A stretch of DNA of 12,366 nt from Bacillota bacterium (GCA_030668755.1 DAOVEW010000005.1:1-12366), one strand, 5' to 3'; shown: positions 1 to 6,335, numbered from the stretch's first letter. Notes: generated from the letters alone by a model not told the origin. Made by a program: numbers and translations.

Positions 1-17
1 CAACCCAAATGTGGAAC

Positions 18-33
18 GCGGCTTCGGGGCCGC
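18..33 (-). terminator. weak hairpin downstream of tRNA-Ser
   Basis: Read on the minus strand just past the tRNA 3' end, a GCGGC / GCCGC stem of 5 bp encloses a 6-base loop. It is followed by a sequence with only a short T run (ATTT). It could end the tRNA transcript or act as a processing boundary, but the tail is poor for an intrinsic terminator. Confidence 0.25.
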
Positions 34-50
34 ACGGGATACAGAGGCGG

Positions 51-140
51 CGGAGAGGCCGGGATTCGAACCCGGGACAGGGCTTTTGACCCTGTAACCG
101 CTTAGCAGGCGGCTGCCTTCAGCCACTCGGCCACCTCTCC
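51..140 (-). tRNA. tRNA-Ser (anticodon GCU)
   Basis: This is a complete class II tRNA of 90 nt on the minus strand. The acceptor arm is GGAGAGG (140-134) paired with CCTCTCC (58-52), and the discriminator base is G. The anticodon stem GCCGC / GCGGT closes the 7-base loop CTGCTAA, giving anticodon GCU, which reads the serine codons AGC and AGU. The long variable arm typical of tRNA-Ser is clear (ACAGGG paired with CCCTGT), and the T arm has the usual GGTTCGAATCC core. The genomic bases after the discriminator are CCG, so the terminal CCA is not encoded and must be added after transcription. The gene is transcribed away from the small gene that starts at 210. Confidence 0.97.
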
Positions 141-155
141 GACGTGCCCGCACGC

Positions 156-184
156 ATACTAGCAGATTCGGCCAGAGCATACAA
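156..184 (-). promoter_or_regulatory. putative sigma-70-type promoter of tRNA-Ser
   Basis: On the minus strand, a -35-like TTGTAT (184-179) and a -10-like TAGTAT (161-156) are separated by exactly 17 bp. Each matches the consensus at 4 of 6 positions. Transcription would begin about 7-10 bases upstream of the mature tRNA 5' end at 140, which suits a tRNA leader. The assignment rests on spacing and position only. Confidence 0.45.
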
Positions 185-209
185 GGAAGAAGTGGCGAGG
201 AGGCACTGA

Positions 210-533
210 ATGACCCAAGCCGTGAAGAAGCCTCCTTTGGACAACGCGGAAGCCGCCGACAGTCCCGCACCGATCGCCCCGAGGCCCTGGTGGAAGGACG
301 AGGCCGTCCAGATATCTTTCGGGACAGGGTCAGCGAGCCGGCTGTCCGACGTCGCCGCGGCCCTGATGCCAAGGGTGCTGGCGCGCGCCGCGCACCACAT
401 GGAGGGCATGCATCGCGGCGAGAAGGCCGAGCAGCCCGGCCGCGCCCCAGAACGACAGATCCGCACACATCCAACAGATCATACTTGCACTCTCTGCACC
501 CCGGCCGCTGTCAGTGCGCGACCTGAAGCTTGA
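210..533 (+). CDS. small hypothetical protein
   Basis: This encodes 107 aa. The ATG at 210 has a strong Shine-Dalgarno sequence, GAGGAGG, six bases upstream. The first ~85 codons favour G or C in the third position like the neighbouring genes; the last ~20 codons do not and look less coding-like. The N-terminal half is rich in Pro, Ala and charged residues and contains a PRPWWKDEA segment. The middle (about residues 45-75) could form a helix. There is no signal peptide, membrane segment or recognisable motif. It is divergent from tRNA-Ser. I do not recognise the family. It could be a real small protein or a degraded remnant, and the C-terminal end is the doubtful part. Confidence 0.5.
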   Translation: MTQAVKKPPLDNAEAADSPAPIAPRPWWKDEAVQISFGTGSASRLSDVAAALMPRVLARAAHHMEGMHRGEKAEQPGRAPERQIRTHPTDHTCTLCTPAAVSARPEA

Positions 534-693
534 ACTGCTTGCCAGCGCTGACCGAGAGAGACCTGCGACGGCGCTCTCGCTGCGCCCGCTCTATCTCATC
601 GTGGTGGGCGCACCAGTCCCACACATCTTCGTGCCGCACGCGGACCGAGTGCCATCCGTTCGTCCTGCTGACCTGATGCCGGTGGAAGCGCAT
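511..693 (-). CDS. possible small ORF, unknown function
   Basis: A 60-codon reading frame on the minus strand begins at ATG 693 with AGGAG (704-700) placed six bases upstream. This is the best translation signal in an otherwise gene-poor stretch. The product is rich in His, Trp and Arg (for example VWDWCAHHDE near residue 25 and an RERRRRS run near residue 40), and third codon positions lean to G or C. It overlaps the tail of the 210-533 gene by 23 bases. The family is unknown, and it may be chance or a gene remnant. Confidence 0.25.
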   Translation of the reverse strand: MRFHRHQVSRTNGWHSVRVRHEDVWDWCAHHDEIERAQRERRRRSLSVSAGKQFKLQVAH

Positions 694-833
694 CTCAAGC
701 TCCTGGGTAGCAGATGTAGCTCTGATCAGGTCCTTCTACCGGCTCTATTCCACAAAACAGCACGGCCTCGACCGGCTCTCTGACCGGCTCTCTGGCAGGG
801 CGCCGGCACAGCCTCTGAGAACAGAGGACTCTG
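534..833. other. gene-poor stretch, no confident gene
   Basis: Apart from the weak minus-strand frame at 511-693, nothing here is convincingly coding. The plus-strand frame from 514 lacks a ribosome binding site and good codon bias. The only repeat is a 12-bp tandem duplication, GACCGGCTCTCT, at 770-781 and 782-793, with a degenerate third copy near 736-747. The stretch presumably holds the promoter of the amidohydrolase gene, but I cannot point to a good one. Confidence 0.5.
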
Positions 834-835
834 AT

Positions 836-842
836 GGGAGGG
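836..842 (+). promoter_or_regulatory. Shine-Dalgarno site that decides the amidohydrolase start
   Basis: GGGAGGG lies six bases before the ATG at 849. The in-frame ATG at 834 has only a weaker AGAGGA site, and using it would add five residues (MGGTA) before the conserved N-terminal strand. I therefore take 849 as the start. Confidence 0.6.
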
Positions 843-848
843 ACTGCG

Positions 849-1649
849 ATGAGGATTGACACGCACGTTCACTGGAGTTCGGAAGAGGGATACGTGGACC
901 GTCTCGTCGAGGCGGAGCGGCGGCTTGGTTTCGACAAGGTATGTCTCAACGGCGCAGTCTGGGCCGCGCACCGAGAGGCGAACGATGAGGTGGCCGCCGC
1001 CGCGGCGAGGCGTCCAGACGCAATCGTCGGCTTCGCCTATTTCCGGCTCGGGGCCTGGGGGCCGGAGCGTGTCCGAGAGCTGCACGACCAGGGCTTCCGC
1101 GGGCTGAAGTTCATCCGCCCGCCGGCCCGCTACGATGACAGAGCCTTCTATCCCGTGTACGAGGCGGCGGAAGAGCTGCGCCTCGTGGCCCAGTTCCACA
1201 CCGGAATTGTGGCGCGCACGCCGACTGACAGGGAGCACGACATTGACAACGAGCGACACCGGCAGATCTACCTCGACACGATCGCCCGCGCATTTCCTTC
1301 GCTCAAGATCGTCGGTGCCCACCTGGGCAACCCCTGGTATGAGGAAGCGGGCATGGCCTGTCGGTGGAATCCAAACCTCTACTTCGACCTGAGTGGGTCC
1401 AGCCTGAAGAAGCGGCCGCCGGAGTTCTTCCAGTCCATTCTGTGGTGGACAGAGGAGGGCCAGTACCGCGATCCGGAGGGAAGGCACGCCTGGGAGAAGG
1501 TGGTGTTCGGCTCGGACGTTGCGATCGAGCAGATCGGCGACGTCGTGAACGACTACCAGCGCACGATGGATGCAATCGGCCTGCCGCCCCCGCTTCAGGA
1601 AGCTGTCTTCGGCAACACGATGGCGAAGCTGCTGGGTCTTGATACGTAG
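849..1649 (+). CDS. amidohydrolase 2 family metal-dependent hydrolase
   Basis: The protein of 266 aa is a full-length TIM-barrel hydrolase of the amidohydrolase-related (Amidohydro_2) family, whose members hydrolyse or decarboxylate small organic substrates in the cytoplasm using one divalent metal. The metal-site residues are all visible in order: the HxH motif in MRIDTHVH (H6, H8), a barrel lysine in LKFIRP (K87), QFHTG (H117), GAHLGN (H158) and the terminal aspartate in FGSD (D223). There is no signal peptide. A strong GGGAGGG site selects the ATG at 849; an alternative in-frame ATG lies at 834. The substrate cannot be told from sequence. Such genes are numerous in environmental bacteria that break down plant or aromatic compounds. 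The following gene starts 86 bases later, after a GC-rich hairpin. Confidence 0.9.
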   Translation: MRIDTHVHWSSEEGYVDRLVEAERRLGFDKVCLNGAVWAAHREANDEVAAAAARRPDAIVGFAYFRLGAWGPERVRELHDQGFRGLKFIRPPARYDDRAFYPVYEAAEELRLVAQFHTGIVARTPTDREHDIDNERHRQIYLDTIARAFPSLKIVGAHLGNPWYEEAGMACRWNPNLYFDLSGSSLKKRPPEFFQSILWWTEEGQYRDPEGRHAWEKVVFGSDVAIEQIGDVVNDYQRTMDAIGLPPPLQEAVFGNTMAKLLGLDT

Positions 1650-1686
1650 CGGCCGGCCCATGCGCTTTCCGCGTGAACAAAGCCGG

Positions 1687-1717
1687 GCCCGCCCGCGTCT
1701 AATGCAGTGAGGCGGGC
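1687..1717 (+). terminator. GC-rich hairpin after the amidohydrolase gene
   Basis: GCCCGCC (1687-1693) and GGCGGGC (1711-1717) can form a 7-bp GC-only stem with a 17-base loop, 38 bases after the stop codon. There is no T run behind it, so it is at best a weak or Rho-assisted terminator or an mRNA-stabilising 3' structure. Confidence 0.3.
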
Positions 1718-1735
1718 TGTTGCGAGGATTGCTGC

Positions 1736-2212
1736 ATGGGAAGAGACTTCTGGCGGCGTCGACGAAGGAGGAGGAAGGCCAGCTTCCTCGGGAGACCGCG
1801 GTCTCCGGCCGAGGAGATGAAGGGGGCGCTGGAGGAGCTGCGGGACCGCAGGGAGCGCAGCCGCCGAAGAGCGCGCGGCAAGCGACGCCATATCGACGAT
1901 TACCGGGAACTTGTGATAGAGGGTGACGAGCGGGGGACGCTCTCCGAGGCACTCCTCAAGCTGACGGCCGAGAGCCATCGTGACCGACATCTGCTCCTGG
2001 CCGAGGAGACACGGCGCAGCGAACTGCCATCGGCGTCGCAGAGCGGAACCGGTCCCGGGGATGCCCAGGCGCAGGCAGAAAGTGCCCTCGAAGAGCTGCG
2101 GGAGGATTTGAGGAAGCGGGGCGCTCCAGAGCGCACTCACTACTACAGAGCCAGCGAGCGACGCGACACCGGGGAAGTGGACCGGACGTACGTCGTAGAC
2201 GAGGAAGAGTAG
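1736..2212 (+). CDS. highly charged hypothetical protein with predicted coiled coil
   Basis: The product has 158 aa. ATG 1736 is preceded by GAGG at eight bases, and codon usage matches the neighbouring genes, so it is probably a real gene. It opens with a basic tract (RRRRRRRK, residues 7-14), continues with Arg/Glu-rich helices (about residues 25-85) and ends in an acidic tail (VVDEEE). The segment ALEELR occurs twice, near residues 30 and 117, which suggests a duplicated helical unit. Tyr and His cluster near the C-terminus (THYYRAS). There is no signal peptide and no known catalytic motif. The composition suits a nucleic-acid-binding or scaffold protein, but that is a guess. I do not recognise a family. 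Confidence 0.65.
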   Translation: MGRDFWRRRRRRRKASFLGRPRSPAEEMKGALEELRDRRERSRRRARGKRRHIDDYRELVIEGDERGTLSEALLKLTAESHRDRHLLLAEETRRSELPSASQSGTGPGDAQAQAESALEELREDLRKRGAPERTHYYRASERRDTGEVDRTYVVDEEE

Positions 2213-2395
2213 GACCGCAGCGAGGCCCACAGAGCCCTCCCTAGGGCAAATGGCGGGTTTGGCGTGCGATTGGACGCTCTTTCTTCTTGGCCCATCTCAG
2301 AAGGTGCCCCGTTGTGTGGAAGACCCCCAGTGGACGCAGACCGAGGGACGCCGACGACGGCGGACTTCGGTCGCAGTTGTTTGACAACGAGATAG
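2213..2395. other. leader region upstream of the riboswitch
   Basis: No gene is seen here. It contains a short hairpin, GCCCT / AGGGC (2234-2247). Further on, a weak GCGT / ACGC stem near 2258-2273 is followed by a T-rich run (about 2274-2286), which could end transcription of the preceding gene. The promoter that makes the riboswitch transcript must lie in this stretch, but no well-placed -35/-10 pair was found. Confidence 0.4.
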
Positions 2396-2493
2396 TTTCC
2401 CGATAAGGGCAAACCCGGCGAAAGGCGGGGACGCAAAGCCACGGGTCTACGGTCCGCATACCACGGACTATGACGGCCAGGCTGCCGAAGGAA
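2396..2493 (+). ncRNA. cyclic di-GMP-I (GEMM-I) riboswitch aptamer
   Basis: The stretch carries the diagnostic landmarks of the class I c-di-GMP aptamer in the right order: AAGGGCAAACC (2405-2415), a short stem capped by a GAAA tetraloop (2420-2423), the block GGGACGCAAAGCC (2428-2440), a helix with GTCCG / CGGAC (2452-2456 and 2464-2468), and the 3' block GGCTGCCGAAGG (2480-2491). TTCC (2396-2399) can pair with GGAA (2490-2493) to close the P1 helix. Class I aptamers bind c-di-GMP, the second messenger that governs attachment versus motility. Here the aptamer precedes an intrinsic terminator and a secreted-protein operon starting at 2659, so it most likely controls whether that operon is transcribed. 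Confidence 0.93.
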
Positions 2494-2498
2494 CAGGA

Positions 2499-2533
2499 GC
2501 TGACGCTGCCCCAACGGACAGGGCGGCATCAGC
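2499..2533 (+). promoter_or_regulatory. strong hairpin between aptamer and terminator
   Basis: GCTGACGCTGCCC (2499-2511) pairs with GGGCGGCATCAGC (2521-2533) over 13 positions with one mismatch and one G-U pair, around a 9-base loop. It starts five bases after the aptamer's P1 helix and has no T tract behind it, so it is not itself a terminator. It could be a spacer or pausing element of the riboswitch expression platform. Confidence 0.5.
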
Positions 2534-2583
2534 AAGAAGCAGCCTGGTGGGTTTGGCCTCGCTGAATAATCGAGCGATTATTG

Positions 2584-2635
2584 GGACCCGCTCTGAGAGA
2601 CCACTGGGCTCTTCGGAGCGGGTCCTTGCTTATTT
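2584..2635 (+). terminator. intrinsic terminator of the riboswitch expression platform
   Basis: GGACCCGCTC (2584-2593) pairs perfectly with GAGCGGGTCC (2616-2625), and an inner GAGAG / CTCTT helix extends the stem. It is followed by the U-rich tail TTGCTTATTT. It lies between the aptamer and the first gene of the operon, which is the expected arrangement for c-di-GMP control of transcription read-through. Its 5' arm can also pair with upstream sequences (2442-2448 inside the aptamer, or GAGCG at 2572-2576), which gives candidate antiterminators. Confidence 0.8.
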
Positions 2636-2658
2636 CGGATGTGGAGGTCGGGTGTTAG

Positions 2659-3228
2659 ATGGGCCGGCAAGTATGGAACAACCAGAACCGTCAGGCAGGA
2701 GCAGGCGGCACAGTGGCAGCGCAACGGGCAATCAAGCGAGGCCTTGCGATAGGCCGGGCGCGAGCTCATACCATTCTCGTGGCCCTCGGCTTGTCGTACA
2801 GCATCGCGGCCCTGTCGGGCGCGGCGCATGCAACGTCCGCTCGGCTGGATTTCGGTGTGTCCACTCTGTCGTTCCCCTCGGCCGACCCAGATTCGGTTCC
2901 CGTCATCCGCGCGGTCGAGAATCCCGTGGCTGTAGACGTAACCATCAACGGCCCGCACTCGACGATATCACAGCTCACGGTCCAGGCCGCGGGAGACCTG
3001 ATCTCAGGTCCCGATCAGATTGCCATCGATCACGTTGGCTGGCAGGGCCAGGGCGAGGGCTTCGTCCCGGGACCCGCGAGGCTGAGCAAGGACGAGCCCA
3101 GGCTCGTCGGCCAGTGGGTGGGCAAAGGCGCCAAACAAGGTAGTCTTCGGTTTGGCATGGAGAACTCCTGGGACTACGCAGCAGGAGTCTACAGCCAGAC
3201 CGTTGTGTATACGCTCGTCGCCTACTGA
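2659..3228 (+). CDS. secreted pilin-like subunit, paralogue 1 (possible tip or terminal subunit)
   Basis: The product has 189 aa. A basic N-region (RAIKRGLAIGRARAH) and a hydrophobic core (TILVALGLSYSIAALSG) end in a likely signal peptidase site, AHA|TSA. The mature part is about 130 aa of beta-strand-like sequence and is clearly paralogous to the next gene. Shared blocks include ADPDSVP, ENPV, GDL-SG, a G-GFV-G block and a C-terminal SWDY-AG-YSQTVVYTL. No family name can be given with confidence; size, composition and context suggest a fibre subunit resembling fimbrial or spore-coat-U proteins. Unlike its paralogue, the mature protein starts directly at the first core strand and has no N-terminal extension. 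The ATG at 2659 is chosen with GGAGG 11 bases upstream; GTG 2713 is an alternative that shortens the unusually long N-region. It is the first gene behind the riboswitch. Confidence 0.85.
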   Translation: MGRQVWNNQNRQAGAGGTVAAQRAIKRGLAIGRARAHTILVALGLSYSIAALSGAAHATSARLDFGVSTLSFPSADPDSVPVIRAVENPVAVDVTINGPHSTISQLTVQAAGDLISGPDQIAIDHVGWQGQGEGFVPGPARLSKDEPRLVGQWVGKGAKQGSLRFGMENSWDYAAGVYSQTVVYTLVAY

Positions 3229-3279
3229 AAGTAAGGGCGACGTCATCAAACGGCAAAACTAGAAAGGTGGAGGCTGAAA

Positions 3280-3786
3280 ATGAGAAAGGTAACAGCAGTA
3301 TGGGCAGCGGCGGTCGCATGCCTTGCCCTGCTGACCGCAAGTGCGGAGGGCTGGGCGGCGACTGACCAGCAGTCGCTGACGATCAACGCCACGGTGTCGG
3401 CAAAGGCGAAGCTGACGCTGGGCGTAGCTGCGATCAACTTCCCGGACGCAGATCCGGATTCCGTGCCCTCGATCGCAGCGACGGAGAACCCCGTCTCGGT
3501 CACGGTGAAGACGCAGGCCGGGTCGGCGTCGAGCGTGACACTGACGGCCCAGGCAAACGGAGACCTCGACTCCGGCACCGACACCATCGACATCACCAAT
3601 GTGACGTGGACTGCAACCGGCGCTGGGTTCGTCGGCGGCACCATGGACACAGCCGCGCAGTCGGCCGGCGCTTGGACCGGGTCCGGCCGTCGTGACGGCA
3701 CGTTCTCATACGCGCTGGCCAATAGCTGGGACTACACGGCCGGCAGCTACTCGCAGACAGTCGTCTATACGCTGACAGCTCCGTAG
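3280..3786 (+). CDS. secreted pilin-like subunit, paralogue 2 (possible major subunit)
   Basis: The product has 168 aa. The ATG has GGAGG six bases upstream. Residues 1-26 form a typical signal peptide ending in GWA|ATD or nearby. The mature protein begins with an alternating hydrophobic stretch, QSLTINATVSAKAKLTLG, followed by the same blocks as the previous gene (ADPDSVP, ENPVSVTV, GDL-SG, NSWDYTAG, YSQTVVYTLTAP). It has no cysteines in the mature part. The N-terminal alternating segment is the kind of strand that could complete the fold of a neighbouring subunit by donor-strand exchange, as in chaperone-usher fibres; this is inference. It lies 51 bases after paralogue 1 and is followed by a strong hairpin that may raise its mRNA level relative to the downstream assembly genes. 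Confidence 0.87.
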   Translation: MRKVTAVWAAAVACLALLTASAEGWAATDQQSLTINATVSAKAKLTLGVAAINFPDADPDSVPSIAATENPVSVTVKTQAGSASSVTLTAQANGDLDSGTDTIDITNVTWTATGAGFVGGTMDTAAQSAGAWTGSGRRDGTFSYALANSWDYTAGSYSQTVVYTLTAP

Positions 3787-3814
3787 CAGGGATCACAGAC
3801 ACGGCCTGGAGATG

Positions 3815-3860
3815 CTCAGGGCCGGGCCGGAGCCGGATTCACGGTTCGCCCGGCCCTGAG
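3815..3860 (+). promoter_or_regulatory. intercistronic stem-loop between subunit and chaperone genes
   Basis: CTCAGGGCCGGGC (3815-3827) is a perfect 13-bp complement of GCCCGGCCCTGAG (3848-3860). After a 2-base bulge the helix continues with GAGCCG / CGGTTC around a 6-base loop, giving about 19 bp in all. There is no T run after it, so it is not a classical terminator. Placed right after the likely major subunit gene, it could protect the upstream mRNA from 3' exonucleases or partly reduce transcription into the assembly genes, as is known in pilin operons. Confidence 0.7.
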
Positions 3861-3903
3861 TGGAAGTGACGTCCGAGGCCAAGCGAGAACAGGAGAGAAA
3901 GCA

Positions 3904-4725
3904 ATGTCCAAGGTCATGGCTGCCTGGATGGTCGGACTGGCGTGCTGCATGTGCGCCGGCGCCGCGCTGGCTGTGCCCTGCTCGATGGAGATCTCGCCGC
4001 TGACGCTGGAGCTCCAGTTGGCGCCTGGGCGGGCCCACACCGGCCACATTCAGATCACGAACGCGGGCGACGGCGCGGAGCACATCCGCGCCTACGCCCA
4101 GGACTGGACCCTGAAGCCCGACGGCGTCGTCGTCTTCCTGCCCGCTGGAAGGCTCCCCAGCTCGGCGAGCGTATGGGTCACCATTGCGCCGGCCGAGTTC
4201 GACCTTCAGCCGGGACAGAGCCAGCGGGTTCGCTACACGATTCGAGTGCCCGAGGATGCCTCGGGAGAGGCTCGCACAGTGATCATTTTCGAGGCAGGCG
4301 GGCGGGATCTCTCGATCTCGAATGGGCCTTCTCGTCTGGTGCCGCGCGTCGGCACCATCTTCTACGTGCACTGCGGACCGCGCCCCGCCGGGCAGGCGCG
4401 CGTTCTGCGCTTCGAGCCGGGTCGGGAAGCGGGCACGATGACCGTGGAGAATGCAGGGCCAGCGCACCTGCGTTTCACAGGAGAACTCGAGATTCGTTCA
4501 GAAGGCAAGCTCGTACGCCGGTGCGTCTTGCGGCCGTTCGTCGTGCTTCCCGCTCCGTTCAACATTCAGCGCGCCCGGCTCGGCCCCGACCTCTTCGCGG
4601 GTCTGCCAGCGGGCCACTACGAAGTCACAGCCATTCTCGACCATGGAGGGACCGCCCTGCTGGGTGCTCGCGCTGAGGTGGACCTGGGCCCCGAGCCGCC
4701 GTTGCTCATTGCGAGTGAGGAATGA
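3904..4725 (+). CDS. PapD-like periplasmic chaperone (fimbrial assembly type)
   Basis: The product has 273 aa. The ATG has AGGAG eight bases upstream. Residues 1-23 are a signal peptide ending in ALA|VPC. The N-terminal domain (about 25-130) has the immunoglobulin-like pattern of pilus chaperones: MEISPLTLELQLAPG, then the strand HIQITNAG, then PAEFDLQPGQSQRVRYTIRVP, which corresponds to the family's 'P-x-L-PG-x-Q-x-VR' region. A second beta domain (about 160-260) follows. In the known systems such chaperones hold subunits in the periplasm by lending a strand, and deliver them to an outer-membrane usher. It lies between the two subunit genes and the putative barrel gene and overlaps the latter by ATGA (4722-4725), which implies translational coupling. 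Substrate binding to the neighbouring subunits is inferred from context. Confidence 0.75.
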   Translation: MSKVMAAWMVGLACCMCAGAALAVPCSMEISPLTLELQLAPGRAHTGHIQITNAGDGAEHIRAYAQDWTLKPDGVVVFLPAGRLPSSASVWVTIAPAEFDLQPGQSQRVRYTIRVPEDASGEARTVIIFEAGGRDLSISNGPSRLVPRVGTIFYVHCGPRPAGQARVLRFEPGREAGTMTVENAGPAHLRFTGELEIRSEGKLVRRCVLRPFVVLPAPFNIQRARLGPDLFAGLPAGHYEVTAILDHGGTALLGARAEVDLGPEPPLLIASEE

Positions 4726-6335
4726 TCTCCGGGCGCACGAGCGCCATATGCGGACTGCTGCTGATGGTCGCCGCCGGAGTGGCGGGGGCCACCCAGGAGC
4801 AGTCCGCATCTCTTAGGCTCACTGGATCGGCGGCGACACTTTCACAGGTGGCCGACTTCGGCGACGGACCCCGTGTGCCGCTCTCTGAGCTTGGCGGGCG
4901 GCTGGGCGTCATCGTGACAGTAGCAGGCCGAAACATCAACATCGTGCGGCGCGACGGCAGTGAGCTGCGCCTGAAGGGCGCGTTCGCCGGAGATCCCCGG
5001 CTCCCTGTCGCCTCCGACGCGATCCTGATTCGCGATGGTGAGGCCTGGGCGCTGCCGGAGGAGGCACTGCCCCTCCTTGGTCTGGCCGAGACCGGCCGCC
5101 AAGGCCCGCGGCCGTCGGCCATGCGACGAGACGGTTCGGCACCGGGGGCCTTCCAGGCATTCGAGGTCGCCAAGCCCGCCGTTGCGCGGCCTGCGCCCAG
5201 ACCTCCGGCGACTTCGCCGCACGCGCGAGTCCTGCCGAGCTTGGCCACGAACTCGCCGGCGGAGTCGGGATGGGTCGAGGTCTACCCGGTCGAGGTGGAG
5301 GTCGGGATCGGCCGCACCTCCACGTTCACGTCCCAAGGCATGACAGGCTTCTACCAGCAGGTGATTGGGCCGGCAGCCAGCTCGACCGGCTACCAGCCCC
5401 GAGAGCTGGAGCCGCGCTCCCCGGTCAGCACCACGATGTCGCACTTACACCTGGAGACAGCCGACGGGGACCGGTTCTTTGCGGTCGGCGACGTCTTCCA
5501 TCCCCTCTGGGGCACGGCAACAGGGATTGAGGTCGAATCGGCCATTTCAGAGCACTCTCGCGTAGCGGCATCGGTCATGGTCCCGAGCGACACTCGGGGC
5601 GAACATCCCGACGGCCGGTTCGCACTGCGGGCCTCGACTGCGGCGCCCGCCGGACTGGCCACTGAAGCGGCGATAGGAGCCGATGGCTCCTACTTCGCCT
5701 CCGGCAGTTGGGAGGGGCAGAGACTCTCGCTCCGCTCCTCCATTGCGGAACGGTCTGACCTCAGCCGCAGGGATGCCTGGTGCCAGCACCGACCGCTGCC
5801 ATCGGTCACCATGTTCGGCCGCGTCTCGGAGGTGGCCGGTCTGTACGAGGCGCGGGCGCAGCTGCTGGGTGTCCACTGGCGTCTGGGGCGTGCCCACGTG
5901 GGTGTTGAGCGGACGCAAGGCACTTCCTTCGAAGAGCCCTGGGGCACGGATGCAATCTCGGTGTCCCTGCTCAGAGGCCAGGCTAGTGGTGTGGTGCGGT
6001 ACCTCGTGCCCCGGGAGGGCACCGGGCGCGCCGGCCTGGAGTTGTCGCTGTCTCGCTGCGATTCTCTGGGCCGCCAGGTGTTCTTCAGCTCGTCCGCGCC
6101 GGACAACACAGAATTGGGCGCCAGCCGCAGCTATCGGCTCGGCACCTCTCTGCCGGTGGGGAAGGACCTGCGCGCACGGACGGCGCTCGACTGGGGGGCA
6201 AGCGGCATCCACCCCGAGGGCAAGCTCGAGTGGCGGCCATCCCGAGACCGGATGGTGGCCTTGCGCTACGGAGTGCTTGACTTCGGAGCTCCCGGAACGA
6301 CGGCAGGCCGCGCTCTGGTTCTTCAGGCAAGCTGA
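4722..6335 (+). CDS. putative outer-membrane barrel protein, usher-like (ends at an in-frame TGA)
   Basis: The product has 537 aa. A signal peptide (residues 1-23, AGA|TQE) is followed by a small domain (about 45-121; VPLSELGGRLGVIV, then INIVRRDG, then WALPEEALPLLGL) that resembles the copper-amine-oxidase-N or stalk-type domains. Next come a Pro/Ala/Arg-rich linker (about 122-180) and then ~350 residues of alternating polar and hydrophobic short strands ending in GRALVLQAS, as in a beta barrel. A GD-rich segment (DGDRFFAVGDVFHPLWG) recalls the barrel repeats of ushers. It is shorter than classical ushers (~800 aa). The frame stays open after the TGA at 6333-6335 and runs into CnaB-like domains at 6381-6941. 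A usher-like pore for the two subunits is my inference; another outer-membrane anchor is possible. Confidence 0.75.
   Translation: MISGRTSAICGLLLMVAAGVAGATQEQSASLRLTGSAATLSQVADFGDGPRVPLSELGGRLGVIVTVAGRNINIVRRDGSELRLKGAFAGDPRLPVASDAILIRDGEAWALPEEALPLLGLAETGRQGPRPSAMRRDGSAPGAFQAFEVAKPAVARPAPRPPATSPHARVLPSLATNSPAESGWVEVYPVEVEVGIGRTSTFTSQGMTGFYQQVIGPAASSTGYQPRELEPRSPVSTTMSHLHLETADGDRFFAVGDVFHPLWGTATGIEVESAISEHSRVAASVMVPSDTRGEHPDGRFALRASTAAPAGLATEAAIGADGSYFASGSWEGQRLSLRSSIAERSDLSRRDAWCQHRPLPSVTMFGRVSEVAGLYEARAQLLGVHWRLGRAHVGVERTQGTSFEEPWGTDAISVSLLRGQASGVVRYLVPREGTGRAGLELSLSRCDSLGRQVFFSSSAPDNTELGASRSYRLGTSLPVGKDLRARTALDWGASGIHPEGKLEWRPSRDRMVALRYGVLDFGAPGTTAGRALVLQAS

Noticed and set aside
770..793. 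12-bp tandem repeat as a regulatory site.
   Set aside because: Two copies of a simple GC-rich unit with no promoter next to them; too little to claim function.
726..1952. Long minus-strand open frame over the amidohydrolase.
   Set aside because: It is a high-GC antisense shadow; the plus strand encodes a clear enzyme with all its motifs.
2381..2386. Perfect TTGACA as the -35 box of the riboswitch promoter.
   Set aside because: With a 15-17 base spacer the -10 would fall at 2402-2409 and transcription would start inside or after the conserved AAGGGCAAACC, which removes the 5' part of the aptamer. It also lies in a small palindrome (GTTGT-TTG-ACAAC) and is probably coincidence.
6333..6335. 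UGA read as tryptophan or another amino acid throughout the genome.
   Set aside because: UGA ends other genes in sensible places, such as the ATGA overlap at 4722-4725 and the stop at 12319-12321 just before a new gene. A standard code fits better.
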